Below are positions 27,972 through 34,714 of a DNA stretch of 64,000 nt, in pieces. The stretch lies in the NCBI RefSeq assembly GCF_900604385.1, contig NZ_LR027382.1:310001-374000 (forward strand), given 5' to 3'. A program made the position numbers and the translations under genes. Each line of letters begins with the position of its first letter. Positions within the stretch are counted from its first letter, which is position 1. The DNA comes from Alistipes megaguti. Its GTDB lineage: Bacteria; Bacteroidota; Bacteroidia; Bacteroidales; Rikenellaceae. Below the pieces are notes generated by a model that saw only the letters and a list, made by a program, of their open reading frames with translations, did not search any database and was not told where the DNA came from.

Positions 27972-29249
27972 TTATCTGTTTGATTTCGTTGTCAGCGTAT
28001 CGTAAACCGTGCGGCCGCCAACCACCGTCAGCACCGCGCCGCCATCGACCTGCCAGCCGGCAAACGGCGTGGCATGGCCCTTCGAGAGGAACGTAGCGGG
28101 ATCAATTGCATAGTGCATGTCGAGGTCCAGCACCGTGAAGTCGGCCGGATCCCCCTCGGCAATTCCCCCCTCGAGCGCAAAGAGCCGCCGCGGATTGACC
28201 GACATCAGCTCCACGAGGCGCTCCAGCGTCATGACGCCCCGCTTTACCAGATAGGTATAGAGCAGCGGGAAGGCCGTCTCCAGCCCGACGATGCCCATGG
28301 CGCTCCGCTCCAGACCGCGCGACTTCTCCTCGGCGGTATGCGGGGCGTGGTCCGTGGCGATAACCTCGATCGTGCCGTCGACAATGCCGGCCAGCAGCGC
28401 CTCGCGGTCCTCGCGGCTGCGCAGCGGCGGGTTCATCTTGAAGCGTCCCTCCTCCTGCAGATCCTCGTCGCAGAGCAGCAGGTAGTGGGGACCCGTCTCG
28501 CAGCTCACCCTGAGGCCCCGGGCCCTGGCGCGCCGTACCAGCTCGACGCTCTCCTTCGTCGAAACGTGGCAGACGTGGTACTGGCACCCGGTCCGTTCGG
28601 CCAGCGCGATGTCACGCTCGACCTGCCGCCACTCGCTCTCCGACGAAATGCCGCGGTGGCCGTGTTCGCGGCAATAGACGCCGTCGTGGATATAGCCGCC
28701 GCGCAGGAGTTCGTCGACCTCGCAGTGGGCCACGATCGGCTTGCGGACCGCCGCCGCCCGGCGCATCGCCTCCTCCATCAGCTCCTCCGACTGCACGCCG
28801 CGCCCGTCGTCCGAGAATCCCGCCACGTGGGGCGCCAGCGCCGCAAAGTCGACCAGTTCGCCGCATCCGCGCTGCCCCATGGTGATCGAGGCATAGGGTT
28901 TGACGCGCACCGCGGCATCGCGGCGGATCAGCGCCAGCTGCTCCTCGAGGTGCTCCGGCGTATCGGGGGCCGGATTCAGGTTGGGCATCGAGCAGACCGT
29001 CGTATAGCCTCCGTGGGCCGCTGCGGCCGTACCCGTGGCGATGGTCTCCTTCTGCGGGAAACCCGGTTCGCGCAGGTGGACATGCACGTCGACCAGCCCC
29101 GGCACGAGGTACCGGCCGCCGAGATCCACCCGGCTATCGCCCGGCTGCGGTTCGCAATCCGCCGCCACACGACCCTGTTCCACGACCAGACGCCCCTTCT
29201 CGAAGCGCCCCCCGCGGTAGATCATGGCATTCTCGTAAAATGTTTTCAT
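27972..29249 (-). CDS. pyrC: Dihydroorotase
   Basis: 425 residues from the ATG at 29249 (MKTFYENAMIYRGGRFEKG). The frame is open for 47 more codons upstream, but that stretch is non-homologous and crosses the leader terminator. A class I zinc amidohydrolase: metal ligands in VDVHVHLREPG, later histidines in KPIVAHCE and QYHVCHVST, and the catalytic Asp in ATDHAPHT. It cyclises carbamoyl-aspartate to dihydroorotate. First gene of the pyrimidine operon. Confidence 0.95.
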   Translation of the reverse strand: MKTFYENAMIYRGGRFEKGRLVVEQGRVAADCEPQPGDSRVDLGGRYLVPGLVDVHVHLREPGFPQKETIATGTAAAAHGGYTTVCSMPNLNPAPDTPEHLEEQLALIRRDAAVRVKPYASITMGQRGCGELVDFAALAPHVAGFSDDGRGVQSEELMEEAMRRAAAVRKPIVAHCEVDELLRGGYIHDGVYCREHGHRGISSESEWRQVERDIALAERTGCQYHVCHVSTKESVELVRRARARGLRVSCETGPHYLLLCDEDLQEEGRFKMNPPLRSREDREALLAGIVDGTIEVIATDHAPHTAEEKSRGLERSAMGIVGLETAFPLLYTYLVKRGVMTLERLVELMSVNPRRLFALEGGIAEGDPADFTVLDLDMHYAIDPATFLSKGHATPFAGWQVDGGAVLTVVGGRTVYDTLTTKSNR

Positions 29250-29263
29250 CGACCCGATCGCAT

Positions 29264-29294
29264 AAAAAAATAGGGCAACCGAAACAGTTACCCT
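29264..29294 (-). terminator. Intrinsic terminator in the pyrC leader (probable attenuator)
   Basis: An 8-bp stem (29294-29287 with 29279-29272, one G-U pair) with a 7-base loop, then A and seven T on the - strand (29270-29264). It ends 15 bases before the pyrC start and lies about 120 bases downstream of the operon promoter, so it can only act as a premature terminator. The RNA just before it is U-rich (about 29312-29296). Confidence 0.75.
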
Positions 29295-29394
29295 AAAAAA
29301 CCAGAAAATCCGCATCCTTCGGAGAGTGGAACCCCGACCAATAATCCTGCTGCCAGCACATTTGCGCCATCGGGATATGGGGATTGCCATTCAT
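29293..29394 (-). CDS. Candidate leader peptide of the pyrimidine operon
   Basis: An ATG at 29394 opens a 33-codon frame beginning MNGNPHIPMAQMCW and ending DADFLVF. Its TAG stop (29295-29293) overlaps the first base pairs of the terminator stem, and the last codons read through a U-rich stretch. In the E. coli pyrBI leader a peptide is translated through a U-rich pause region, and a trailing ribosome blocks the terminator when UTP is low; this arrangement would allow the same. Codon use (GAT, TAT, TTT) differs from neighbouring genes, and a frame of this length can arise by chance. Confidence 0.35.
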   Translation of the reverse strand: MNGNPHIPMAQMCWQQDYWSGFHSPKDADFLVF

Positions 29395-29422
29395 AGGATT
29401 CGGATTTCGCTATAATTGTCTA

Positions 29423-29454
29423 CAAAGGTAGGGGTTTTTCGGCGGGCGTGCAAA
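29423..29454 (-). promoter_or_regulatory. Promoter of the pyrC operon
   Basis: On the - strand, TTTG (29454-29451), 20 bases, then TACCTTTG (29430-29423), an excellent Bacteroidetes promoter. Transcription should start near 29416, leaving a leader of about 167 bases that holds the candidate leader peptide and the terminator. Confidence 0.8.
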
Positions 29455-29731
29455 CCTTTTCCCGATTTTTTTTCAACATTCGCTCGCGGACCGCCCGTGC
29501 AACAGACCGCGACCCGACGAATCACCCTTCCACGGACAGGCAATCTGCGTCGGTACCCGCGGCCACCCGTTTTCGAGCGGTGTCGGGCCGGAGTTCCCCC
29601 GAAATTCACCCGCAGCCCGCCCGAAGCTCACCCGGGATTCCGCCCGCCCGCCGAAATCCGGCAATCAGCCAGAATGATACCTCTATAAAAAATACCGATC
29701 ACTCGGGATCGTTTTTTTTCAGGGGAAGCAC
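29455..29731. other. Gap between pyr promoter and zupT promoter
   Basis: About 280 bases with no gene recognised. Apart from the promoters on either side I see only GC-rich sequence and short T-runs (eight T at 29466-29473 and at 29712-29719). Confidence 0.5.
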
Positions 29732-29739
29732 TATCTTTG
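29732..29739 (+). promoter_or_regulatory. -7 element for the ZIP transporter gene
   Basis: TATCTTTG matches TAnnTTTG and lies about 90 bases before the transporter start. No clean TTTG sits at the expected distance; a T-run at 29712-29719 is the nearest candidate. Confidence 0.5.
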
Positions 29740-29829
29740 CGGACATGAACAAACGCCCGCAACCCGGCGCCCGTCTCCATCGAGCGTCCGTCCGGCTGGG
29801 CACCTGTCAAACCCAACACCGCTGCAACG

Positions 29830-30633
29830 ATGCAAAGTCACCAGATACTCCTCCCGCTGCTGCTGACGCTCGGCGCCGGTCTGGCCACCGGAATCGGAAG
29901 CGCCATCGCCTTTCTGGCCCGGCGTACGAACAAACGCCTGCTCTCCTTCTCGCTCGGACTCTCGGGCGGAGTGATGATCTACGTCTCGCTGGTCGAGCTC
30001 TTCCACGAGGCGGAGATCGCCCTCACGGCCGAATGGGGCACGCGCCTCGGCGGTGTGATCACCGTAGCAAGCTTCTTCGCCGGCATCCTGCTGATCGGTC
30101 TGATCGACCGCCTGGTCCCCTCGTTCGAGAACCCCCACGAGGCGCACCTCATCGAGGAGATGGACCACCGCCCGCGCAACCCGCGTCTGATGCGCATTGG
30201 CGTCATGACGGCCCTGGCCATCGGCATCCACAACTTCCCCGAGGGAATTGCCACCTTCACCTCGGCCGTGGACAACCTCACGCTCGGCGTGGCCATCGCC
30301 GCGGCCATCGCCATCCACAACATCCCCGAGGGAATCGCCGTCTCGATTCCGATCTACTACGCCACGGGCGACCGCGCGAAGGCCTTCCGGCTGTCGTTGC
30401 TCTCGGGACTGGCCGAACCGGTCGGGGCGCTGCTGGCCTATCTGGTGCTGATACCCTTCCTTTCGCCGACGCTCATGGGGTGCATCCTGGCCGGGGTGGC
30501 CGGCATCATGGTCTTCATCTCGATCGACGAACTCCTCCCGGCGGCCCGCGAATATGGCGAGGCCCACACGTCGATCTACGGCGTGGTGACGGGCATGGCC
30601 GTAATGGCCGTCAGCCTGCTGCTACTCGCCTAA
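29830..30633 (+). CDS. zupT: ZIP-family zinc transporter
   Basis: 267 residues, eight predicted membrane segments, full length for ZupT. The two metal-site helices are intact: HNFPEGIATF (residues about 137-146) and HNIPEGIAVSIPIYYA (about 162-177), followed by GLAEPVGALLAYL. It should import zinc and possibly other divalent cations across the inner membrane. The start ATG at 29830 gives the normal N-terminus; an earlier ATG at 29745 is in another frame. The Ca2+/Na+ antiporter gene follows after 43 bases, probably in the same transcript. Confidence 0.93.
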   Translation: MQSHQILLPLLLTLGAGLATGIGSAIAFLARRTNKRLLSFSLGLSGGVMIYVSLVELFHEAEIALTAEWGTRLGGVITVASFFAGILLIGLIDRLVPSFENPHEAHLIEEMDHRPRNPRLMRIGVMTALAIGIHNFPEGIATFTSAVDNLTLGVAIAAAIAIHNIPEGIAVSIPIYYATGDRAKAFRLSLLSGLAEPVGALLAYLVLIPFLSPTLMGCILAGVAGIMVFISIDELLPAAREYGEAHTSIYGVVTGMAVMAVSLLLLA

Positions 30634-30676
30634 GGGGACGCGAACCGAAGAAATCCGCAAAATCACACGCTCGAAA

Positions 30677-31642
30677 ATGGATATACTGCTATTGATCATC
30701 GGACTGGCGCTGATTCTGGCCGGCGCCAACTTCCTCACGGACGGTTCCGCGGCCCTGGCCCAACGCTTCCGCGTTCCGGAATTCATCATCGGACTGACGA
30801 TCGTCGCCGTCGGGACCTCGACGCCCGAACTTGTGGTCTCGGTCCTCTCGGCCATCGCCGGCAAGAGCGACGTGGCCATCGGCAACGTCGTCGGGTCGAA
30901 CATCTTCAACGTCTTTCTGATTCTGGGTCTCTGCGCCCTGATCCGCCCGCTGCCCCTGACGGCCGGCAACATCCGCCGCGACATTCCGTTCGGCGTCGCC
31001 ACCTCGCTGCTGCTTCTGGTTCTGGCCATGGACAACTGGTTCAAGGCCGGGGCCGTCGACCGCATCGGACGGCTGGACGGTATCCTGATGCTCGTCATCT
31101 ACCTGCTGCTGATGACCTACACCATCCGCGCCACGGGCCGCACCGCTCCGGCCGACTCCCCGGCCGACGGAAGCCAGCCGCAGAAGCGGCCGATGGCCGG
31201 ATGGCTCATGGCCGTAATGATCATCGGCGGACTGGCCGGACTGATCTTCGGCGGCGAGCTGTTCCTCGACAGCGCCACGGCGCTGGCCCGACGTATGGGC
31301 ATCAGCGAGTCGGTGATCGCCATCACGCTGGTGGCCGGCGGCACGTCGCTCCCCGAACTGGCCTCGTCGGTGGTCTCGCTCATCAAGGGCAAGAGCGACA
31401 TGGCCCTCGGAAACGTCATCGGTTCGAACATCGCCAACATCCTGCTGATTCTGGGTCTGAGCGCCACGATCAATCCGCTGACGATGGGCGGCATCACGCT
31501 CGTCGACCTGCTGGTCGTGCTGTTGAGCGCCGTGCTGCTCTTTCTGGCAGCCTTCACCTTCCGGCGCAGGGCCGTCGACCGTTGGGAGGGGGTTCTGTTT
31601 CTGGTGATCTACGCCGCCTACATCGCCTATCTGGTCAGATAG
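30677..31642 (+). CDS. Calcium/sodium antiporter (CaCA family)
   Basis: 321 residues with about ten membrane segments arranged as two inverted halves. Both alpha-repeats are visible: VGTSTPELVVSVLSA plus GNVVGSNIFNVFLILGL in the first half, and GGTSLPELASSVVSL plus GNVIGSNIANILLILGL in the second. The GTS-PE and GSN motifs bind the ions in this family (YrbG-like). A soluble loop rich in Pro/Ala/Asp separates the halves near residue 160. Its 3' end overlaps the convergent mutY end by 8 bases. Confidence 0.93.
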   Translation: MDILLLIIGLALILAGANFLTDGSAALAQRFRVPEFIIGLTIVAVGTSTPELVVSVLSAIAGKSDVAIGNVVGSNIFNVFLILGLCALIRPLPLTAGNIRRDIPFGVATSLLLLVLAMDNWFKAGAVDRIGRLDGILMLVIYLLLMTYTIRATGRTAPADSPADGSQPQKRPMAGWLMAVMIIGGLAGLIFGGELFLDSATALARRMGISESVIAITLVAGGTSLPELASSVVSLIKGKSDMALGNVIGSNIANILLILGLSATINPLTMGGITLVDLLVVLLSAVLLFLAAFTFRRRAVDRWEGVLFLVIYAAYIAYLVR

Positions 31643-32687
31643 CCTCCGGCGAGGAGAGGTAGCGGTCCAGCAGCCGCGGCAGGGCGTGATCGCCGAGTTC
31701 CGATGTCGGTACGGCCAGGGTCGCGGCCTCAGGCGTCAGTTCGGAGGTCTCAATGCGGTAGAGGCGGGCGTGGATGCGTTGATGCGAAAGCTGGTGCACG
31801 GGCAGGGCCACGGTGCGAAGCAGCCGCCACGGCACCGGCCCCAGCAGTGCGACAAAAAGGGGATCGTCCGACAGATCGGTCAGATCGGCCGGCGCCGGCG
31901 TCTCGATCATCGGGAACTCGTAGAGCCCCTGCCAGATGTCGCGCCCTTCGCGGCGGCGGAGCAGGACACGGTCACCCGAAGTGATGTGCAGGTAGTGGAA
32001 CCACCGGTCGCGGATGCGGGTCCGCCCCTGCTTGACGGGGCGTTCGGCAACCGTGCCGGCGGCAAGAGCCAGACAGCAGCCGGAGAGCGGACAGCAATCG
32101 CAACGCGGCGCCGAAGGGGTGCACTGCAGCGCTCCGAAGTCCATGATGGCCTGGTTGTAACGCCCGGGGGCCGACGGATCGAGCTGCTCCTGCGCCAGAC
32201 GGGCAAAGGCGCGGCGTCCGGCCGTGGAGTCGATTGCCAGGTCAATGTCGAACAGCCGCGAGAGAACCCGGTAAACGTTGCCGTCCACGACGGCGCAGGG
32301 TTCGTCGTAGGCTGCCGAGCAGATGGCCGCCGCCGTGTAGTCGCCCACGCCGCGCAGCGAACGCACCTCGTCGAGGCGGCGGGGAAACGCGCCGCCGAAG
32401 CGCTCGACCACCTCACGGGCCGCCGCCAGCAGGTTACGTGCACGGCTGTAATAGCCGAGCCCCTGCCAGAGACGCAGCACCTCGTCCTCGGAGGCGGCGG
32501 CCAGCGAGGCGACATCCGGAAAACGCGCCGTGAAGCGTTCGTAGTAGGCCATGCCCTGCGCCACGCGGGTCTGCTGGAGGATCACCTCCGAGAGCCAGAT
32601 GCGGTAGGGATCGTGCGTGCGGCGCCACGGCAGATCGCGCCCTTCGCGGGCGTACCAGTCGAGCAGCAAATCGGAAATCCGTTCCAT
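31635..32687 (-). CDS. mutY: A/G-specific adenine DNA glycosylase
   Basis: 350 residues from the ATG at 32687 (MERISDLLLDWYAREGRDLPWR). It removes adenine mispaired with 8-oxoguanine. HhH-GPD fold: LSEVILQQTRVAQG (about 33-46), the hairpin-helix-hairpin LRGVGDYTAAAICS, and the catalytic Asp in AVVDGNVYRVLSR. The [4Fe-4S] site is C-x6-C-x2-C-x5-C (CTPSAPRCDCCPLSGCC). A C-terminal NUDIX-like 8-oxoG recognition domain follows (LRRREGRDIWQGLYEFP). A -7 element ends only 8 bases before the ATG. Confidence 0.95.
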   Translation of the reverse strand: MERISDLLLDWYAREGRDLPWRRTHDPYRIWLSEVILQQTRVAQGMAYYERFTARFPDVASLAAASEDEVLRLWQGLGYYSRARNLLAAAREVVERFGGAFPRRLDEVRSLRGVGDYTAAAICSAAYDEPCAVVDGNVYRVLSRLFDIDLAIDSTAGRRAFARLAQEQLDPSAPGRYNQAIMDFGALQCTPSAPRCDCCPLSGCCLALAAGTVAERPVKQGRTRIRDRWFHYLHITSGDRVLLRRREGRDIWQGLYEFPMIETPAPADLTDLSDDPLFVALLGPVPWRLLRTVALPVHQLSHQRIHARLYRIETSELTPEAATLAVPTSELGDHALPRLLDRYLSSPEAI

Positions 32688-32695
32688 ACGGAAGA

Positions 32696-32703
32696 CAAAA
32701 ATA
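32696..32703 (-). promoter_or_regulatory. -7 element of mutY
   Basis: TATTTTTG on the - strand matches TAnnTTTG. The mutY ATG begins 8 bases later, so the transcript would have essentially no leader. No clear TTTG is seen at the -33 position. Confidence 0.5.
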
Positions 32704-32755
32704 CGATTTCGGAACCGAATTTGATCCGTTCCGGAGCATCCAAAACCGAAAAAAG

Positions 32756-33061
32756 ATGGAAAAACGCTATCCACTGATCCACAACAGGGCCGCGAGCCGC
32801 TATGAATTCGACCTGGGCAACGGCGCCCGGGCCCTGATCGACTACGAGGCGACGCCGCGAGGCTACCGCCTGACCCACACCGAGGTGCCGGCGGCCTTCG
32901 AAGGACAAGGCATCGCCCGTCAGCTGGTCGAGGCGACGCTGGAGGAGTTCCGCCGGCGGGGCGATCGGATCATCCCCGAGTGTTCGTACATCGTCCACTA
33001 TATCCGTCGCCACCCCGAGTGGCAGCCGCTGCTGGCCGATGGGTATCGGTTCGAGGTGTAG
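32756..33061 (+). CDS. Small GNAT-family N-acetyltransferase (YjdJ-like)
   Basis: 101 residues, a minimal GNAT fold. The acetyl-CoA loop is in PAAFEGQGIARQLVEATLEE (residues about 45-64), and IIPECSYIVHYIRRHPEW near the C-terminus is the usual signature of this short subfamily. The acceptor substrate is unknown. Divergent from mutY with 68 bases between the starts. Confidence 0.85.
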   Translation: MEKRYPLIHNRAASRYEFDLGNGARALIDYEATPRGYRLTHTEVPAAFEGQGIARQLVEATLEEFRRRGDRIIPECSYIVHYIRRHPEWQPLLADGYRFEV

Positions 33062-33220
33062 CGGCAGGCCTCGTCCGTCACAACCGGGCCGGACTCCCCA
33101 ATCGGTCCAGCCACCCGTTCGGCCGCACCCGGCTCAATCGGCTCTCCGCCACTCTTGCATCGTCTTCTTGTTGTTTACACGGACTCTCGATCGAACTGTT
33201 CGAAAATTTTAGTACGAAAA

Positions 33221-33252
33221 TTTGGTTTATAAAATAAACTACTTTATATTTA
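33221..33252 (+). promoter_or_regulatory. Promoter in an AT-rich island
   Basis: TTTG at 33221-33224, 20 bases, then TATATTTA at 33245-33252, one base from TAnnTTTG. The surrounding 80 bases are markedly AT-rich compared with the genome. The rest of the 265-base gap upstream of 33327 shows nothing else. It would drive the 2TM protein, membrane protein and regulator genes. Confidence 0.55.
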
Positions 33253-33326
33253 TAAACAAAGGAGAGAGGAAAAAGATTTCGTCCCGAGAAGTCGGGGCGT
33301 CAGAAACACCCCAAAAACACAAGACC

Positions 33327-33593
33327 ATGAAAACCTGCAACCACACGGAGACTCAGCAAAGGGAGATCCACACCAGGGAAGAGGCCACCGCCGGGAGAGC
33401 GACCGCACGCCGCCATTTTGCCCGGGGATTTGCCCGACAGGTCATTGTCTGGGCCGTAACCTGCGCCTTTCTGGCCGTCGTCAACCGGCTGACCTCACCC
33501 CACTACTGGTGGGTATTGTGGGTCATCGCCGGATGGGGACTGCAACTGCTGCTCGCGCTGCTCTTCTACCTCTTCGGCGACGAAAAGGAGTAG
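33327..33593 (+). CDS. Small 2TM-domain membrane protein
   Basis: 88 residues. A charged 40-residue N-terminal part is followed by two hydrophobic segments (about 43-58 and 66-82) separated by NRLTSPHYWW, then a charged end (FGDEKE). This is the layout of the bacterial 2TM domain, often found next to regulators. The start is the ATG at 33327; earlier codons lie in the promoter region. Function unknown. Confidence 0.7.
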   Translation: MKTCNHTETQQREIHTREEATAGRATARRHFARGFARQVIVWAVTCAFLAVVNRLTSPHYWWVLWVIAGWGLQLLLALLFYLFGDEKE

Positions 33594-33703
33594 CCGCTCA
33601 CAAAACGCCGCCGCACGAAAACTCCCGCCACGGATTGCCGCACCGATACACGGTCGACTTCCGCGGTTCATTCACCCCCGAAAACCCTCAAAAAACAACC
33701 GAC

Positions 33704-34342
33704 ATGGACGAAAAACAACTCGACGCGCAGCAGAGTCTCGAACTCATCACGCGCATGATCCGCAGCACCCGCCAACGACTCGAACGCCACTCGGGACGCC
33801 CGTTCCTCATCTGGGGCTACACGACCGTAGCCGTATCGCTGCTCAACTACGCCCTCAACATCGCCGGTGCCGACCCGGCATGGAGCCTGACGTGGTTCCT
33901 CATTCCGGTCATCGGCTGCCTGCTGATGCGTCTCTTCCCCGAAAAAAAGAGTTCAGAGCCCCGCACCGAGATCGACCGCATCATCCACTCGCTGTGGAGG
34001 GTCTGCTCGCTGACCCTCATTCCGATCTTCCTCTTCAGTTTCCTCCACGGCTGTAGCTACCGCCCAAGCCTCTTCGCCCTGATCACCCTCACGATGTCGG
34101 TCGGCACCGCCTCGACCGGGCTGATCGTCCGCTCGAAGGTCTACACCGCAGCCGGATTCTTCGGCATGGCCGGCTCGGTGCTCTTCGCACTGTACGACTT
34201 CCGGCTCGAACAACTGGCCCGCACCACAGAGATCGATACGACGATGATGAGCAACGAGATCCTGATCTTCGCCCTGCTTTTCGTCGGGATGATGGTCGTC
34301 CCGGGCCACATCATCAACTACCGGACCCGTCACGAAAAATAA
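33704..34342 (+). CDS. Multi-pass membrane protein of a regulator cassette
   Basis: 212 residues from the ATG at 33704. A soluble start (MDEKQLDAQQSLELITRMIR) is followed by about six hydrophobic segments between residues 38 and 205. It is not a recognised transporter or enzyme. The winged-helix regulator gene follows after only 4 bases, so the two are probably functionally linked. No function assigned. Confidence 0.7.
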   Translation: MDEKQLDAQQSLELITRMIRSTRQRLERHSGRPFLIWGYTTVAVSLLNYALNIAGADPAWSLTWFLIPVIGCLLMRLFPEKKSSEPRTEIDRIIHSLWRVCSLTLIPIFLFSFLHGCSYRPSLFALITLTMSVGTASTGLIVRSKVYTAAGFFGMAGSVLFALYDFRLEQLARTTEIDTTMMSNEILIFALLFVGMMVVPGHIINYRTRHEK

Positions 34343-34346
34343 CGCC

Positions 34347-34631
34347 ATGTTCCGAGAGTTGAATCCGCTGCTGCATTCGGAACTGAGGCTGGCCGTCATG
34401 TCGGTCCTCATCGGGGTCGAAAGCGCCGACTTCACCTTTCTCCGACAACAGACCGGCGCCACGGCCGGCAATCTCTCCGTGCAGCTCGACAAACTGGCCC
34501 GGGCAGGGTACATCGACGTGGAGAAGACCTTCCGGGGCAAGATGCCCTGTACCGTATGCCGCATCACCGACGCCGGACGCGACGCCTTCGCGGAGTATGT
34601 CGAGGTGCTGCAGACCTACATCCGGCGATAA
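34347..34631 (+). CDS. Winged-helix transcriptional regulator (PF13601-type)
   Basis: 94 residues, a single winged-helix DNA-binding domain related to MarR/ArsR types. LRLAVMSVLIGVESADFTFL, then GNLSVQLDKLARAGYIDVEKTF (recognition helix and wing), then CRITDAGRDAFAEYVEVL. There is no ligand-binding domain. Closely coupled to the upstream membrane-protein gene; probably controls its own operon. Confidence 0.85.
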   Translation: MFRELNPLLHSELRLAVMSVLIGVESADFTFLRQQTGATAGNLSVQLDKLARAGYIDVEKTFRGKMPCTVCRITDAGRDAFAEYVEVLQTYIRR

Positions 34632-34651
34632 GGCCGGCCCGACCATCCGAC

Positions 34652-34686
34652 AAAAAAGGGGTGCTGACCATTGTGTCAGCACCCCT
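34652..34686 (-). terminator. Intrinsic terminator after the AsmA-like gene
   Basis: A perfect 12-bp stem (34656-34667 with 34675-34686) with a 7-base loop, followed on the - strand by six T (34657-34652). It lies between convergent genes and probably also stops transcription of the regulator cassette on the + strand. Confidence 0.85.
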
Positions 34687-34714
34687 TGTCGTATCGGACT
34701 TTCGACCGGGCGCT

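Noticed and set aside
29250..29390. N-terminal extension of dihydroorotase (47 extra codons)
   Set aside because: The extension runs across the leader terminator and is not homologous to PyrC; the ATG at 29249 gives the normal N-terminus.
29745..29829. ATG shortly after the zupT -7 element as a leader peptide
   Set aside because: It opens a long frame running through zupT in the wrong frame, with no hairpin or terminator to suggest attenuation.
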